NCBI RefSeq assembly: GCF_009917385.1
Contig: NZ_QWLJ01000024.1
Location: 1 to 62,982 of the forward strand
DNA: 62,982 nt
DNA from: Roseburia sp. 1XD42-34
Lineage (GTDB): Bacteria > Bacillota > Bacilli > Bacillales > Amphibacillaceae
Direction: 5' to 3'
Shown in pieces: positions 1 through 9,246 of this stretch (position 1 is the first letter of the stretch; the number at the start of each line of letters is the position of its first letter). The position numbers and the translations under genes are program-made. The notes beneath the pieces are model-generated. The model saw nothing but the letters and a program-made list of their open reading frames with translations. It ran no database searches and had not been told where the DNA came from.

Positions 1-192
1 TTCTAGTCAATTCAAGTATAAAAGAATTGGATGTTTGCGTGTATATTTTTTTATGCGCAAATTGTGTGGGAACCCCAGATCAATTACCACTGAAACGATA
101 ATGTGGTTTTTCAGTACTTTTTTATTTCTCGTTTTTTCGCCTTCTCCTATGAACACGACATTCTTTGTAAAAATGTTTAAAACTAAGGAGTT

Positions 193-1584
193 CTATATAG
201 TTTCTCTTTGTAACAACGATACACACTCCACGTGATACGTCTGCGGAAACAAATCTACCGGTTGAACCACCTCTAATTGATAGCCAAATGGTACCAACTC
301 TTTAATATCGGTGGCAAATGTTTTTGGATTACACGAAACATACACTATGCGCTTTGGCTTGGACCGAGCAATTCGGCGCATTACTTTCCCTCCCGCCCCT
401 GAACGTGGCGGATCAAGTAACAATAAATCAGGGTTTTCAAATTTTTCAAGCACCGATCTAAGCCCCTGTCGAGCATCTTGAGCTATAAAGAGTGTATTAG
501 AAACACCATTATCTAAGGCATTTCGTTTTGCAGACTGAATCGAGGCTTCTACGATTTCGATACCGACAAGCTGTGAAACACGAGTTGCAAACGGTAAAGA
601 GAATGTTCCAACACCACAGAATAAATCAATCATTTTATCTGTTTCCTTAGGTTGAGCCATTTCTATTGCTAAATTCACTAATTTCTCTGCCTGTTTAGCG
701 TTTGTTTGAAAAAACGTATCGTACCACAAACGATAGCGATAGCCGCCCAATTCATCATAAATAAAATCGCGCCCATATAAAACATGCATCTCTTGCGCTT
801 GCACCTTATCAGCAATATCATGGTTTACTAACCAAAGTAAACTTTTTACATAAGGATACTTATCTTTTATCTGTTGCGTGAGATCTGATAAAGCGCGGTG
901 ACTATTGCCAAGTCGTTCGGTTGCAAATAAGGCGAGCATCATTTCGCCAGTTGCTTGTGATTGCCGAACCATTAAATGCCTTAAAAGTCCTTCTTTTGTT
1001 TCTTTGTTATATCCTGATAATCGATGCTTTTCCGCCCATTTTGCTATATCCATAGATACAGTAGCCATTTCTCGACTTGTTATTAAGCATGTTTTCAACG
1101 GAATAATCTTTCTAAAATTACCCTTTTCATGCAGGCCTAGCTTACCATCTTTATTAAACGTAAATTCCATTTTATTGCGATAATGCCAGGCGCTTTCTGT
1201 CTCGATTGTAGGATGGACAACAGATGAATCAAACTCCATTTCTTCTAACAATCGTTGAACTTGAATTGTTTTTTCCTTTAATTGAGTTTCATAGGACATA
1301 TATTGCCAGGAACAACCACCACATCGACCAAAATGTTGACATTGCGGTTCAATACGTCCTGGATGTGGTTCAATGATTTCATCTAGCTGCGCGATTTGTT
1401 TTCTATATGGAGGAACAAGTGTAGCTTTTACCTTCTCTCCAGGAATTGTATAAGGAATTGTTACATGCTGTTTTCTCACCCTGCCCCGTTTATTTTCACG
1501 TTGAATGGATGCCCTCCCTAATCCTTTTGCATCGAATTGCGTTACATCTGTAATAATTGTATTTTCATTAAATCTATATGCCAT
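193..1584 (-). CDS. rlmD: 23S rRNA (uracil-5-)-methyltransferase, RlmCD/RlmD type
   Basis: A 463-residue TrmA/RumA-family enzyme that would methylate uridine C5 in 23S rRNA using S-adenosylmethionine. An N-terminal TRAM-like RNA-binding segment (about residues 8-70) precedes the iron-sulfur ligands C82, C88 and C91 (motif FGRCGGC) with C166 as the fourth. The class I methyltransferase core has the SAM loop DLFCGVGTFS (320-329), DPPRSG (391-396), the nucleophile C418 in VSCNP and the base E453 in YHVE, so the active site is complete. The ATG at 1584 has a good site (AAAGGAGG) upstream. It stands alone. The Bacillus subtilis homologue YefA (RlmCD) modifies two uridines; whether this copy does one or both is inference. 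Confidence 0.93.
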   Translation of the reverse strand: MAYRFNENTIITDVTQFDAKGLGRASIQRENKRGRVRKQHVTIPYTIPGEKVKATLVPPYRKQIAQLDEIIEPHPGRIEPQCQHFGRCGGCSWQYMSYETQLKEKTIQVQRLLEEMEFDSSVVHPTIETESAWHYRNKMEFTFNKDGKLGLHEKGNFRKIIPLKTCLITSREMATVSMDIAKWAEKHRLSGYNKETKEGLLRHLMVRQSQATGEMMLALFATERLGNSHRALSDLTQQIKDKYPYVKSLLWLVNHDIADKVQAQEMHVLYGRDFIYDELGGYRYRLWYDTFFQTNAKQAEKLVNLAIEMAQPKETDKMIDLFCGVGTFSLPFATRVSQLVGIEIVEASIQSAKRNALDNGVSNTLFIAQDARQGLRSVLEKFENPDLLLLDPPRSGAGGKVMRRIARSKPKRIVYVSCNPKTFATDIKELVPFGYQLEVVQPVDLFPQTYHVECVSLLQRETI

Positions 1585-1970
1585 TAATTTCCTCCTTTGA
1601 TATTGAATTGTTGTTACTTTTCAGATTATTCAGATAAAATTGTCACCCAAGCTCTTACTAGTTAGCTGAGTAAACCACCTAAAGGGGTAGAAGAAATTAT
1701 TTTACACTTTTACCAAGATTGCGCACAGACTCCTTCTGAACCGCTAAACACTTACGCAAATTTATTTAGCCATCGCAAAAAAATAACTTGCTAAGCATAA
1801 TGTTATAATTAATTGTTCATTATCGCAACCATTTCCCTTACTAACTTAGTATATATCTCTATCTCAGTTCACTGTAATACTATTAAATGGTTTGTTTTTG
1901 AATAGTAGTCCAACTATTCTCTGTCTCAGACGGATATGCCATTACCTGAGGCTTTTCTCGTGATGTGTTA
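1585..1970. other. Intergenic stretch, nothing recognised
   Basis: AT-rich, with stops in all frames; it would carry the promoter of the rRNA methyltransferase near 1600. No repeat or gene remnant was recognised. Confidence 0.5.
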
Positions 1971-2004
1971 AAAAAGCTCTAAACCTTATTATGGATCAGA
2001 GCTT
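1967..2004 (-). terminator. Rho-independent terminator of the MacAB-like operon
   Basis: Arms AAGCTCT (1974-1980) and AGAGCTT (1998-2004) form a stem that, on the minus strand, is followed by a run of T (the A-run at 1970-1975 on the plus strand). It lies just after the permease stop codon at 2021. Confidence 0.7.
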
Positions 2005-2020
2005 GACGTAAACAACTATT

Positions 2021-3268
2021 TTATTCATAACGCAGTGCGTCAATTGGTTTCATTTTAGCTGCTTTCATAGATGGGAGCAGCCCAAAAACGATTCCGATAA
2101 CCATGGAAAACAAAACAGAAACCATAATTGCTGTAATAGGTATGGCAAAGGGCATGGTAGCAAAGTGAGAAATTGCCTTTGCACCCCCAATTCCTAGTAA
2201 TATACCAATTACTCCACCAATACTTGTTAAAACTGCCGCTTCCGTAAGAAACTGTGCTAATATTGCACCTTTCTTTGCTCCCAAGGCTTTTTTAATACCT
2301 ATCTCACGGGTTCTTTCAGTCACAGACACAAGCATAATATTCATCACACCAATACCTCCTACTAATAAAGAAATACTAGCAATTCCACCAAGAAGCAATG
2401 TATAAGAGCGGTTAACCTTTTCAATTTCACCAACAATCTCATCTACATTTGGAATACTGTAGTGCCAGGTAGACTCAGCTGGAATCTCTTGATTCAATAC
2501 GTCAGCCACTGCTTGTCCCGCTTTCTCTATATCATCCGAACGTTTAGCCTGTACAAGAGCTTGTGGCAAGTCGTTAAAGCTCCCTAAATGAGACCAGGCA
2601 GCTTTAGGAATTAGCATTTTCCCTTCACCTTCATCCATCATCCACATACTCTCTTCCTTATTTTTCTGATCTACATAGACTCCTACTACTCGAAATGGAA
2701 CAGCATTCACCTCAATAACTTTATTGAGCGCCATGCCATCTTCTGGAAATAGGCTATCTCTCATCTCTTCATTGATTATTGCAACCTGATGACCTTTATC
2801 ATATTCTAAAGAGGTTATTTTTCTACCTTCTAAAATATTTATTGGAAAAGATCTTAAATATCTTTCATCTGTTGCATAAATTTCTGCATCCAAGTAGTTG
2901 TTTAGATGAAACACTTCTGCATAATTTTGATAAAAAAGCGCAACATTTTTTACGGCATCTATATCAGCTGCTTCTTGCAAACGCTCTTGCGATACAGGTA
3001 ACAGTACATCCGGTGGCGGATCTTCATGCACATCGCCAATATATTCTCCCGACATCATGTCGCCAGCACTGTCCGATTGAAACATGACTGTAACCGAGTT
3101 ATTGCCCGTGCCAATTATTTCAGACTTTAAGCTTTCTTTCTGCCCCTCGATCATGGATACAATCGTAATGATTGCTGCAATACCAATGATCACTCCGAGC
3201 ATTGTTAAGATGGACCGCATTTTATGAGCAAAAATGGACTGGAAAGAAAGTTTAATATTATCAAGCAT
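2021..3268 (-). CDS. ABC transporter permease, MacB/YknZ (FtsX) type
   Basis: A 415-residue permease, the membrane part of a three-gene exporter. One transmembrane helix lies near the N-terminus (about 20-40), followed by a large extracellular MacB-type domain, then three helices in the last 130 residues with the typical FtsX segment containing GGIGVMNIMLVSV and REIGIKKALGA. I chose the ATG at 3268 because AAAGGAG sits 8 bases upstream; an ORF extension to 3307 would run back over the ATPase gene. With this start it overlaps the ATPase stop by 8 bases, so the two are translationally coupled. By analogy with YknXYZ it would help resist toxic peptides or other exported compounds; the substrate is not known. 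Confidence 0.9.
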   Translation of the reverse strand: MLDNIKLSFQSIFAHKMRSILTMLGVIIGIAAIITIVSMIEGQKESLKSEIIGTGNNSVTVMFQSDSAGDMMSGEYIGDVHEDPPPDVLLPVSQERLQEAADIDAVKNVALFYQNYAEVFHLNNYLDAEIYATDERYLRSFPINILEGRKITSLEYDKGHQVAIINEEMRDSLFPEDGMALNKVIEVNAVPFRVVGVYVDQKNKEESMWMMDEGEGKMLIPKAAWSHLGSFNDLPQALVQAKRSDDIEKAGQAVADVLNQEIPAESTWHYSIPNVDEIVGEIEKVNRSYTLLLGGIASISLLVGGIGVMNIMLVSVTERTREIGIKKALGAKKGAILAQFLTEAAVLTSIGGVIGILLGIGGAKAISHFATMPFAIPITAIMVSVLFSMVIGIVFGLLPSMKAAKMKPIDALRYE

Positions 3269-3947
3269 GGACTGCTCTCCTTTCATCCTTAAGAATCCTA
3301 CCGTCACGAAGGAAAATGGTTCTATTTGTATACACAGCTATTTCCTGCTCATGTGTTACTAAAACGACCGTGACTCCTTCTTGATTGAGTTTCGTAAAGA
3401 TCTCCATCACTTGTTCGCTTGATTTAGAATCAAGCGCTCCAGTCGGCTCATCAGCGAGCACAAATTTGGGGTTATTCACTATAGCTCTTGCGATTGCCAC
3501 CCGTTGCTTTTGTCCACCTGAAAGCTGAGTTGGTCTAAAATGCAGCCGATCTGCTAAACCTACTTTTTCAAGTGCTTCCATTGCACGTTCCTTTCGTTCT
3601 TTTTTATCCACTTTTGCATATATAAGTGGTAACTCTACATTTTCAAGTGCGGAAGAACGTGGTAGTAAATGAAAACTTTGAAAAACAAAACCAATATACC
3701 GATTGCGTATGGTAGCGAGATCATTATTTTTACCTTTCAACATATCCATTCCTTCAAGTGTATACTCTCCCGAAGTAGGTGTATCTAAACAGCCCATAAC
3801 ATTCATTATTGTAGATTTCCCCGAGCCGGAAGGTCCCATAATTGAAACAAACTCTCCTTGCTCAATCGTTAGTTCAATATTATGTAAAATCGGCACTTGT
3901 TGTTTTCCTTGTTTATAAGACTTATAAATCTTCTTCAATTGAATCAT
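3261..3947 (-). CDS. ABC transporter ATP-binding protein, MacB/LolD type
   Basis: A 228-residue nucleotide-binding subunit for the adjacent permease. Walker [10 protein letters not shown] (about 38-46), signature LSGGQKQR (142-149), Walker [12 protein letters not shown] (163-173) and the switch histidine in VTHE are all present, so it should be a competent ATPase. The EPTGALD form is usual for MacB/LolD/YknY subunits. A TTG directly precedes the ATG I prefer. It lies between the adaptor gene (26-base overlap at its 5' end) and the permease, so all three form one operon read from 5130 to 2021. Confidence 0.92.
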   Translation of the reverse strand: MIQLKKIYKSYKQGKQQVPILHNIELTIEQGEFVSIMGPSGSGKSTIMNVMGCLDTPTSGEYTLEGMDMLKGKNNDLATIRNRYIGFVFQSFHLLPRSSALENVELPLIYAKVDKKERKERAMEALEKVGLADRLHFRPTQLSGGQKQRVAIARAIVNNPKFVLADEPTGALDSKSSEQVMEIFTKLNQEGVTVVLVTHEQEIAVYTNRTIFLRDGRILKDERRAVHA

Positions 3948-5130
3948 CAATGGTAACCTTCTTTCCCTCTTTTAATGAATCTTCCGGGAATAGGATATAA
4001 TCATCAAGCTTTAATCCTTTTTTAACTACGATCAACATACCATCTTCTTTTTCTGCTCCAAGCTCAACTTCTTGCTTCACAAGTGTTTCTTCTTTCACTA
4101 CCCAAACATATGGTTTTTCCTCTTGAACTATATATTCAAACGGCAACACTATTTCTTCACTGGCTGATTCTTCATCTACTAGTTCAATAAATACATGATA
4201 TCCAAATTCTAATCCCTCGTGGTTCTCAAGCTCCACTTTGAACGGATATTTAGAAGCGTTTGGATTGCTAGGATCTTCTGAATACATGTCCATTTCAACA
4301 TCCTCTTCGGACTGTTCTACTGGCAGTTTGCCAATCTCTGCAATCTTGCCAGACCATGTTTGTTCGGGATCCTTTCTACTGGCAACATTAACTTCAAGAC
4401 CAACTTTCAATCCATCTTTTACAAGCTCATTAACAGTCCCCTCTACATAGGCAGCTTCTGTATTTACAATTTGTATAAATGTGCCCCCTGAAGATTCTGA
4501 ACCAGTTTCCTCATCTGTTTGCTGTTTTTGCTGCTGATCTTCATCAATTTTTTGAACAATCCCATTAACTTTGGCTGTCACGATACTGTTATTTACTTTT
4601 TTCTGTTCCTCTTCATGCATCATTCTAGCTTTTTGTGCATCCAAATTCGCCACTTTCAAATCTATTTCTGCCTGATTTAACTGCTCGCGAATCTCCCCTT
4701 TTTCCTCATCTTCTGCTTTTGATAATTGTTTACGCAGGGATTCTACTTCTTTACTTTTCTGATTAATTGTTATATTCGCCATTTCCAAATCGATTGCTTT
4801 TTCTTTTAATAACATTTGTCCTTCGGGATTATGATAAGAAAAGAGCTTATCTCCTTTTTTGACTTTGTCTCCCTCTTTAACAAAAATCTCTTTTACGCTA
4901 CCACGATCCGGCTCCAACATAATTTTCTGTGTTTCCTTTGGTTCCACCACACCAGCAAATAATTCACTCCCTGAACTCATCTCACCACTAAAATCACTTA
5001 CCATCAACGGCGTGAGTTCTTCTTCTATTGCAGTACCTGTTCCTCTAGTAAAGAAAAAATAACCTCCAACGCCCCCTAAAATAACGAGGATGATTACAAT
5101 AGTCAGAATAACCTTTTTCTTCTTACTCAC
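3922..5130 (-). CDS. Efflux adaptor (membrane fusion protein), YknX/MacA-like
   Basis: A 402-residue adaptor for the ABC exporter encoded after it. One N-terminal membrane helix (about 5-27) anchors it. The rest is extracytoplasmic: a biotinyl/lipoyl-like half (about 65-105), a long charged coiled coil (about 115-185, rich in K, E, Q and L), then the second lipoyl half and beta-barrel regions. The start is GTG at 5130 with AGGAGG just upstream. Gene order adaptor, ATPase, permease is that of yknX-yknY-yknZ; no yknW-like gene is present. In Gram-positives such adaptors assist the permease at the outer face of the membrane. Confidence 0.88.
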   Translation of the reverse strand: MSKKKKVILTIVIILVILGGVGGYFFFTRGTGTAIEEELTPLMVSDFSGEMSSGSELFAGVVEPKETQKIMLEPDRGSVKEIFVKEGDKVKKGDKLFSYHNPEGQMLLKEKAIDLEMANITINQKSKEVESLRKQLSKAEDEEKGEIREQLNQAEIDLKVANLDAQKARMMHEEEQKKVNNSIVTAKVNGIVQKIDEDQQQKQQTDEETGSESSGGTFIQIVNTEAAYVEGTVNELVKDGLKVGLEVNVASRKDPEQTWSGKIAEIGKLPVEQSEEDVEMDMYSEDPSNPNASKYPFKVELENHEGLEFGYHVFIELVDEESASEEIVLPFEYIVQEEKPYVWVVKEETLVKQEVELGAEKEDGMLIVVKKGLKLDDYILFPEDSLKEGKKVTIDDSIEEDL

Positions 5131-5410
5131 TCTTTTTCCTCCTTAACATTTAAAACGATGTCCTTAATAATAAGATTTTAAGACAATTTTCGCAGGAACA
5201 CACAAACAAATTTGGAAAATAATATATAAAATATTACAAAATTATTACTTATTTTACACTAAAGTTAATATTATTTCAATAGAATTTCAATTTAATGATA
5301 GATAACTATATACAATTTTAAATACCCGAGGATTAACCGTTGGCAGATCATTTAATAATTCGTTAAGTGGATTAAGAAAGTTTTTTTAAAAGTTTATGGA
5401 GGAATATTTA

Positions 5411-5490
5411 GAAAAACTTGGCTTGTCGTCAAGTCCTATGGCGGAAGCCTTTGTTTCTCTTATACTATAAACCAAAAATTATACTTTCCT
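5411..5490 (+). repeat. Short repeat related to the stretch at 12080-12185
   Basis: This stretch (GAAAAACTTGGCTTGTCGTC onward) resembles 12080-12130 (GAAAAAATTGGCTTGTTGCC onward). It runs into a TTATACTTTC box that directly precedes family A copy 1. A similar TTAT(A/G)CTTTCTTA box flanks other family A copies (21570, 36830), so it may be an outer part of the same element. By-eye similarity only. Confidence 0.45.
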
Positions 5491-5493
5491 ATA

Positions 5494-5655
5494 GTGGAAC
5501 AAAGGCGCAAGCGCCCGTTTAGCAACGTAGCGAGTGGAACGAATCAAGTGAGATAAAGGAATCATGGTGAGGCACGAACCAATGATGACTAATCGGAAGC
5601 CGATTTCGTGAAGTCGCCTAGTTGCTGGGCGCTGGAGCCGGACATGACTATTCCG
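5494..5655 (+). repeat. Structured repeat family A, copy 1
   Basis: Shares long identical blocks with the fullest copy at 61254-61480: GGAACAAAGGCGC at the left, CGTTTAGCAACGTAGCGA inside, and GTCGCCTAGTTGCTGGGCGC near the right, followed by an AGCCGGAC block. The left GCGCCC/AGCAAC/TAGCGA arms pair with the right GTCGCCTA/GTTGCT/GGGCGC arms, closing a multi-branched structure. The middle is shorter than in copy 4. No open reading frame is shared between copies, so the conservation is of DNA or RNA structure. Confidence 0.8.
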
Positions 5656-5768
5656 TAAATAACCGTTTTATTATGTCTCCCCAAATCCAACGACAACCAT
5701 TCGTTTGCTTTCTTCCCTTATCCAGGTCAATCCCTAAAAATGCAATAGGGGAAGTCTGAGATAAAAGA

Positions 5769-6237
5769 TTAGTATAGTTTTTTAGTGAAGAGGACTCTAT
5801 CTTGTCCTTCTCCATCGTAATTAGCAATAACTTCAACCCCATCTATTTTTTTGTTTCCTGTTTCTATGCCAAATCCCATTTTTATGTGAAAAGCAATCGA
5901 AGTTTTGTTTACAGGAGATGTTACACAACGGATAATTTCACGGTTGTTTTGTTTAGCAACTGCAATAAAACGTTCATATAATACTTTTCCAATTTGCTGT
6001 TTCCGAAATTCAGGATGAATTCCGACAAAATGGATATACGCTTCATTCTCTTTTGATTGTGAGAGAAATCCAATGAGGAAGCCTATTAATTCTCCATCGC
6101 TTTCAGCAATAAAACTTGTATTTTGAAAATGATCAAAAAATAACTTTGGCAACATATGTGATATATTCCTTCCACCCCACCATTCATTAATAAGAGCGGG
6201 GATAAGCAATAGAACTTTGGACAAAACGAATATTCAT
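5769..6237 (-). pseudogene. GNAT N-acetyltransferase, frameshifted near its start
   Basis: Most of the gene (6224 to 5769) encodes a GNAT domain: INEWWGGR near the start, a beta4 strand ending in FVGIHPEFR and an acetyl-CoA loop of the form RKQQIGKVLY. A well-placed ATG at 6237 with GGAGG upstream starts MNIRFVQ but is out of frame with the rest and stops after 16 codons. The main frame has only a TTG at 6224 with no proper site. The simplest reading is a one-base indel around 6210-6225, giving a protein of about 155 residues originally. The alternative is a real TTG start or a sequencing error. Confidence 0.65.
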
Positions 6238-6813
6238 TTTACTTTACCTCCGATCATATCTTTGATTTGTGATTAATGGTGTTGTTCATGGAGGACGATG
6301 GTTTACGCTATCATTTTGATAGTCATGACACCTCCTTCACGGTATACCCCCACACTTTTTCTATCTGATTTATAAGTACCACGTTTCTTTTTAAGAGATA
6401 AGAAAGCATAAAGATTTTGGCATTGGGATAACAATATAACGGAATAGCCCGACCATCTTAAACAATCATTTGTTTAAATTTACTAATGGGGGAAAAAGGA
6501 AGATTTGGGAGTTTCATACGAAGTCACATGGTTGCTAGCTTGTAATCTTAGCCCAATATTCCTCAATACCAAGGCATGACATGACATGACCCTGGACCAA
6601 GTATGACGCTATCTGCAGAATACACCAGCAACAAATTAAGATACGCAAACTATATAATTAAAAAACAGGTCCAAAAACTTGTTCTAAAGCTTTTACGTTA
6701 CTTTTGTATGGTGGACTTTTAAGTGCTCCCTACTAAGTAGCGAGGAACCGCATTTATTTGCTTCACTAAATTACTAATACAAAGAGAGACATAGCTTCAT
6801 CTCTTCTATACCT
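6238..6813. other. Intergenic stretch, nothing recognised
   Basis: AT-rich, no coding potential on either strand that I can support. It separates two broken genes and may be old gene debris. No clear terminator or repeat was found. Confidence 0.5.
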
Positions 6814-7761
6814 TTATAACGAAGGAATGTTCACTTCGTATTCTTTTTTTAATTGCTCTATGCGATTTAGCATTTCTTTACCTTTTACAGACTCAAATAA
6901 AGGTATGCCATTCACTAGAGGGTTTTTAAGATACACTTTTCTAATGCCAAAAGAGATACCTTTTCCTGTTGAATTTTGGTGCACCTTAATTTGCTCAGGC
7001 CGATATAAAATAGTGTGAATAATATCTCGAACCTTTGGATTCTTCGATGCCTTCAATGCCGCAATCATATCTGCATCCGTTTGTTTGGTAAATGCATTTT
7101 TATTTTTTTGTCATATTTCCAATAAAGTGAAATAGCTTCTGCCAGTAATCGATCTACTGCTAATAATAATGGACTTGAACGATTAACCGGAGTAATTGAA
7201 GACCTGTTGGTTCATCGGTTTCTATACCTTGCTCTGAACAATGGATTCTTTTTATCAATTCCCTCGGCATCGTTTCTATGTTTCCAGTCATATAGGTATC
7301 CCGCAAAAAACTGTCTAAATGATCCAGTCCTAATATGTTCTGAGTCCCTGTCAAAGGCGAAGGCAGTCGGAGATAATGAATGATGTCACTCGGTTCTAAA
7401 TTAGCTGTATGAAGAATAGATACTACTTCTGGACTCTGTATATATTCCTCTGTCAACGCCCGATGATCATATCCCAAGGTTTTTTCCACCGCATGAGAAA
7501 ACGATAGATGACCGATATCATGTAAAATTGCAGCTGCCCTCAATACATGATGATTGGGAAAATAAACTGCTGCTAATTTCCATACACCTAGTATGTTCAT
7601 ATCTGCTATGTACAACTGGAGTAACGTATGCGCCACCACCAAAATGTGCAAGATGCTTCAATCTTCTCACATAACTTGTTTGAAAAAGTTTTACCTCCCA
7701 TGGATAGAATTTCTACTTCATTGTACAGGGGTTCTGCAATAATAGGATGACTTCTCATCAT
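6814..7761 (-). pseudogene. HD-domain phosphohydrolase (YwfO/dGTPase-like), multiply frameshifted
   Basis: Pieces of one HD-superfamily protein can be read in successive frames. Start MMRSHPIIAEPLYNE at 7761 (GGGAG upstream), then FQTSYVRRLKHLAHFGGGAY and HSRYEHT after a shift near 7680, then GVWKLAA and the HD motif AAILHDIGHLSFSHAVE after a shift near 7590, then SSPLLLAVDRLLAEAISLYW after a shift near 7170, then a C-terminal piece from about 7100 to 6814. That is about four frameshifts, two at homopolymers. The intact protein would have about 310 residues with metal ligands H and HD. No single product can be made. Confidence 0.8.
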
Positions 7762-7825
7762 TTTAGGACATCTCCCTTTTCTTTTTAGTTTAGAGCTTAT
7801 AACAAACGGAGAGTAATGACTCATG

Positions 7826-8239
7826 CTATTCTTTCATTTTCGCAAAAGCAACTAAACCCCCGTTATCACAAGAATGAAAATCATTTTTCTCATAAAAAGC
7901 TCGAACATCAGGTGCATCAATCGTTAAGAGCACTTTTTGACGTACATCATGGTATTTATACAGAACTCGCTGCATTAATTCAGATCCGATCCCTTGATTT
8001 TGGTACTCTTCCAACACTAATATATCTTGAACATAAATAATCGTATACCCGTCCCCAACAACTCGTATTAAGCCTATCAACCTGTTATTATCCCAAGCTG
8101 TTATAACAGCTAGGGAATGTTCTATTGCTTTTACTAGTTTAGGAATGTCGTCTGTATAAGCTGTCCATTTTACATTATCATATAGCGCTTTTATTTGTTC
8201 TTCCTCAAATACGCTGCCTTCTATATATCGAATTGACAT
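7826..8239 (-). CDS. GNAT family N-acetyltransferase
   Basis: A 137-residue acetyltransferase with the GNAT core: strand beta4 YVQDILVLEEYQNQGIGSEL holds the acetyl-CoA loop (Q-x-x-G-I-G) around residues 75-90, and FYEKNDF near 117 is the usual C-terminal tyrosine-containing loop. Length is that of small YjdJ/PhnO-like GNATs. AGGAGG lies 8 bases before the ATG. The acceptor substrate cannot be told from sequence. It is followed downstream by the broken HD gene, with no sign of co-transcription. Confidence 0.88.
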   Translation of the reverse strand: MSIRYIEGSVFEEEQIKALYDNVKWTAYTDDIPKLVKAIEHSLAVITAWDNNRLIGLIRVVGDGYTIIYVQDILVLEEYQNQGIGSELMQRVLYKYHDVRQKVLLTIDAPDVRAFYEKNDFHSCDNGGLVAFAKMKE

Positions 8240-8436
8240 ATGCGTTCCTCCTATGAAAATTTTAATTATGGCAGAGTGCGTTTTCTTTATAACTACTTAT
8301 AAAGAAAAATGTTGATAAGTATATCCAGTGATGCTATGTGGTACGCCTCTCTCCTTTCATAGAATGAGTTAGCGCAGGGAATAATTCCATCGGCATCTCT
8401 ATGTTGGAGACAATGGGTGTTGGATAAGGACTAATG
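8240..8436. other. Intergenic stretch, nothing recognised
   Basis: Part of a 430-base gap between two acetyltransferase genes on the same strand; apart from the hairpin at 8437-8484 no feature could be supported. Confidence 0.45.
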
Positions 8437-8484
8437 AAAAAAGCAATCCACTCTGCCAACCAATGAAGCAAGTAGATTGCTTTT
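8437..8484. terminator. Hairpin with flanking A/T runs, probable terminator
   Basis: Arms AAAAGCAATC-ACT (about 8438-8452) and AGT-GATTGCTTTT (about 8470-8484) pair across an 18-base loop. It lies downstream of the acetyltransferase gene at 8670-9212 and could end that transcript on the minus strand. Confidence 0.5.
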
Positions 8485-8669
8485 ACTATTTATTTGCTAC
8501 ATCATCTTTGCAGTAGTTATAGACGAGGGTATTAACATAAGAATGCCTTGGATTATTTTAATATTATATGTTAAAAATGGGATATTCGCAAATTAATGTC
8601 ACTTTAAAATAATGTTACATTCTAAAAAAGGAAGCTTTCTACTTCATCTGAGAACAAGTTAAAAAACCT

Positions 8670-9212
8670 TTAATTCTCCTGACTAGTCATATATTCTTGC
8701 TGAAGTATTCCCATATGAATGATGTCATGCCAATTTCCATTGCGAAATAGTGCTTGCCTACTAGCGCCTTCTTGCTTAAAGCCTAGCTTTGTATATAAAT
8801 GAATCGCCCTTTTGTTAAATGAGAATACGCGTAATGATAAACGATGCAAATTCATTTCTAAGAAGGCGTAATCAAGTAGTAATTTCATGGCTTCTTTGGC
8901 ATATCCTTTCCCCCAATAGTCTTTTTCTCCAATATCAATAATACATTCGGCATTTTTGTTTTTTTGATCCATATTAATCAACGAAGTAATTCCAATTGCT
9001 TTCTCATTATCTTTATCCTGAATAATATAACTTTTCGAGGAACTTGAATGTAGAATCACACCTTCTACAAAAGCTTTCGATTCTGATAACGAATATAAGT
9101 CTAACGAAGGATTGGTTGAAATCATTACATCGACGTCATTTCTCCAAGTATGATATTGTTCAGCATCCTCTATGGTCATTTTTCTTAATTGGATTCTATT
9201 AGAATGAAACAA
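8670..9212 (-). CDS. RimJ/RimL-type GNAT N-acetyltransferase
   Basis: A 180-residue acetyltransferase of the RimJ/SpeG-like branch: IQLRKMTIEDAEQYHTWRND at the start, then DIGEKDYWGKGYAKEAMKLL (acetyl-CoA loop, about 92-111) and FSFNKRAIHLYTKLGFKQEG (about 130-149), all diagnostic of this group. It starts at TTG (9212) with AGGAGG 7 bases before it. Products of this family acetylate protein N-termini, amino acids, polyamines or antibiotics; nothing here decides which. The next gene upstream on the same strand ends 34 bases away, so co-transcription is possible. Confidence 0.9.
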   Translation of the reverse strand: MFHSNRIQLRKMTIEDAEQYHTWRNDVDVMISTNPSLDLYSLSESKAFVEGVILHSSSSKSYIIQDKDNEKAIGITSLINMDQKNKNAECIIDIGEKDYWGKGYAKEAMKLLLDYAFLEMNLHRLSLRVFSFNKRAIHLYTKLGFKQEGASRQALFRNGNWHDIIHMGILQQEYMTSQEN

Positions 9213-9246
9213 AAAATTCCTCCTTTTATATTCCGTTGGTTTTCCT

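Noticed and set aside
2779..3087. Long plus-strand frame antisense to the MacB-like permease
   Set aside because: Shadow of a well-supported gene on the other strand.
5494..5655. CRISPR or tracrRNA-like interpretation of family A
   Set aside because: No direct-repeat/spacer periodicity and no cas genes in the window.
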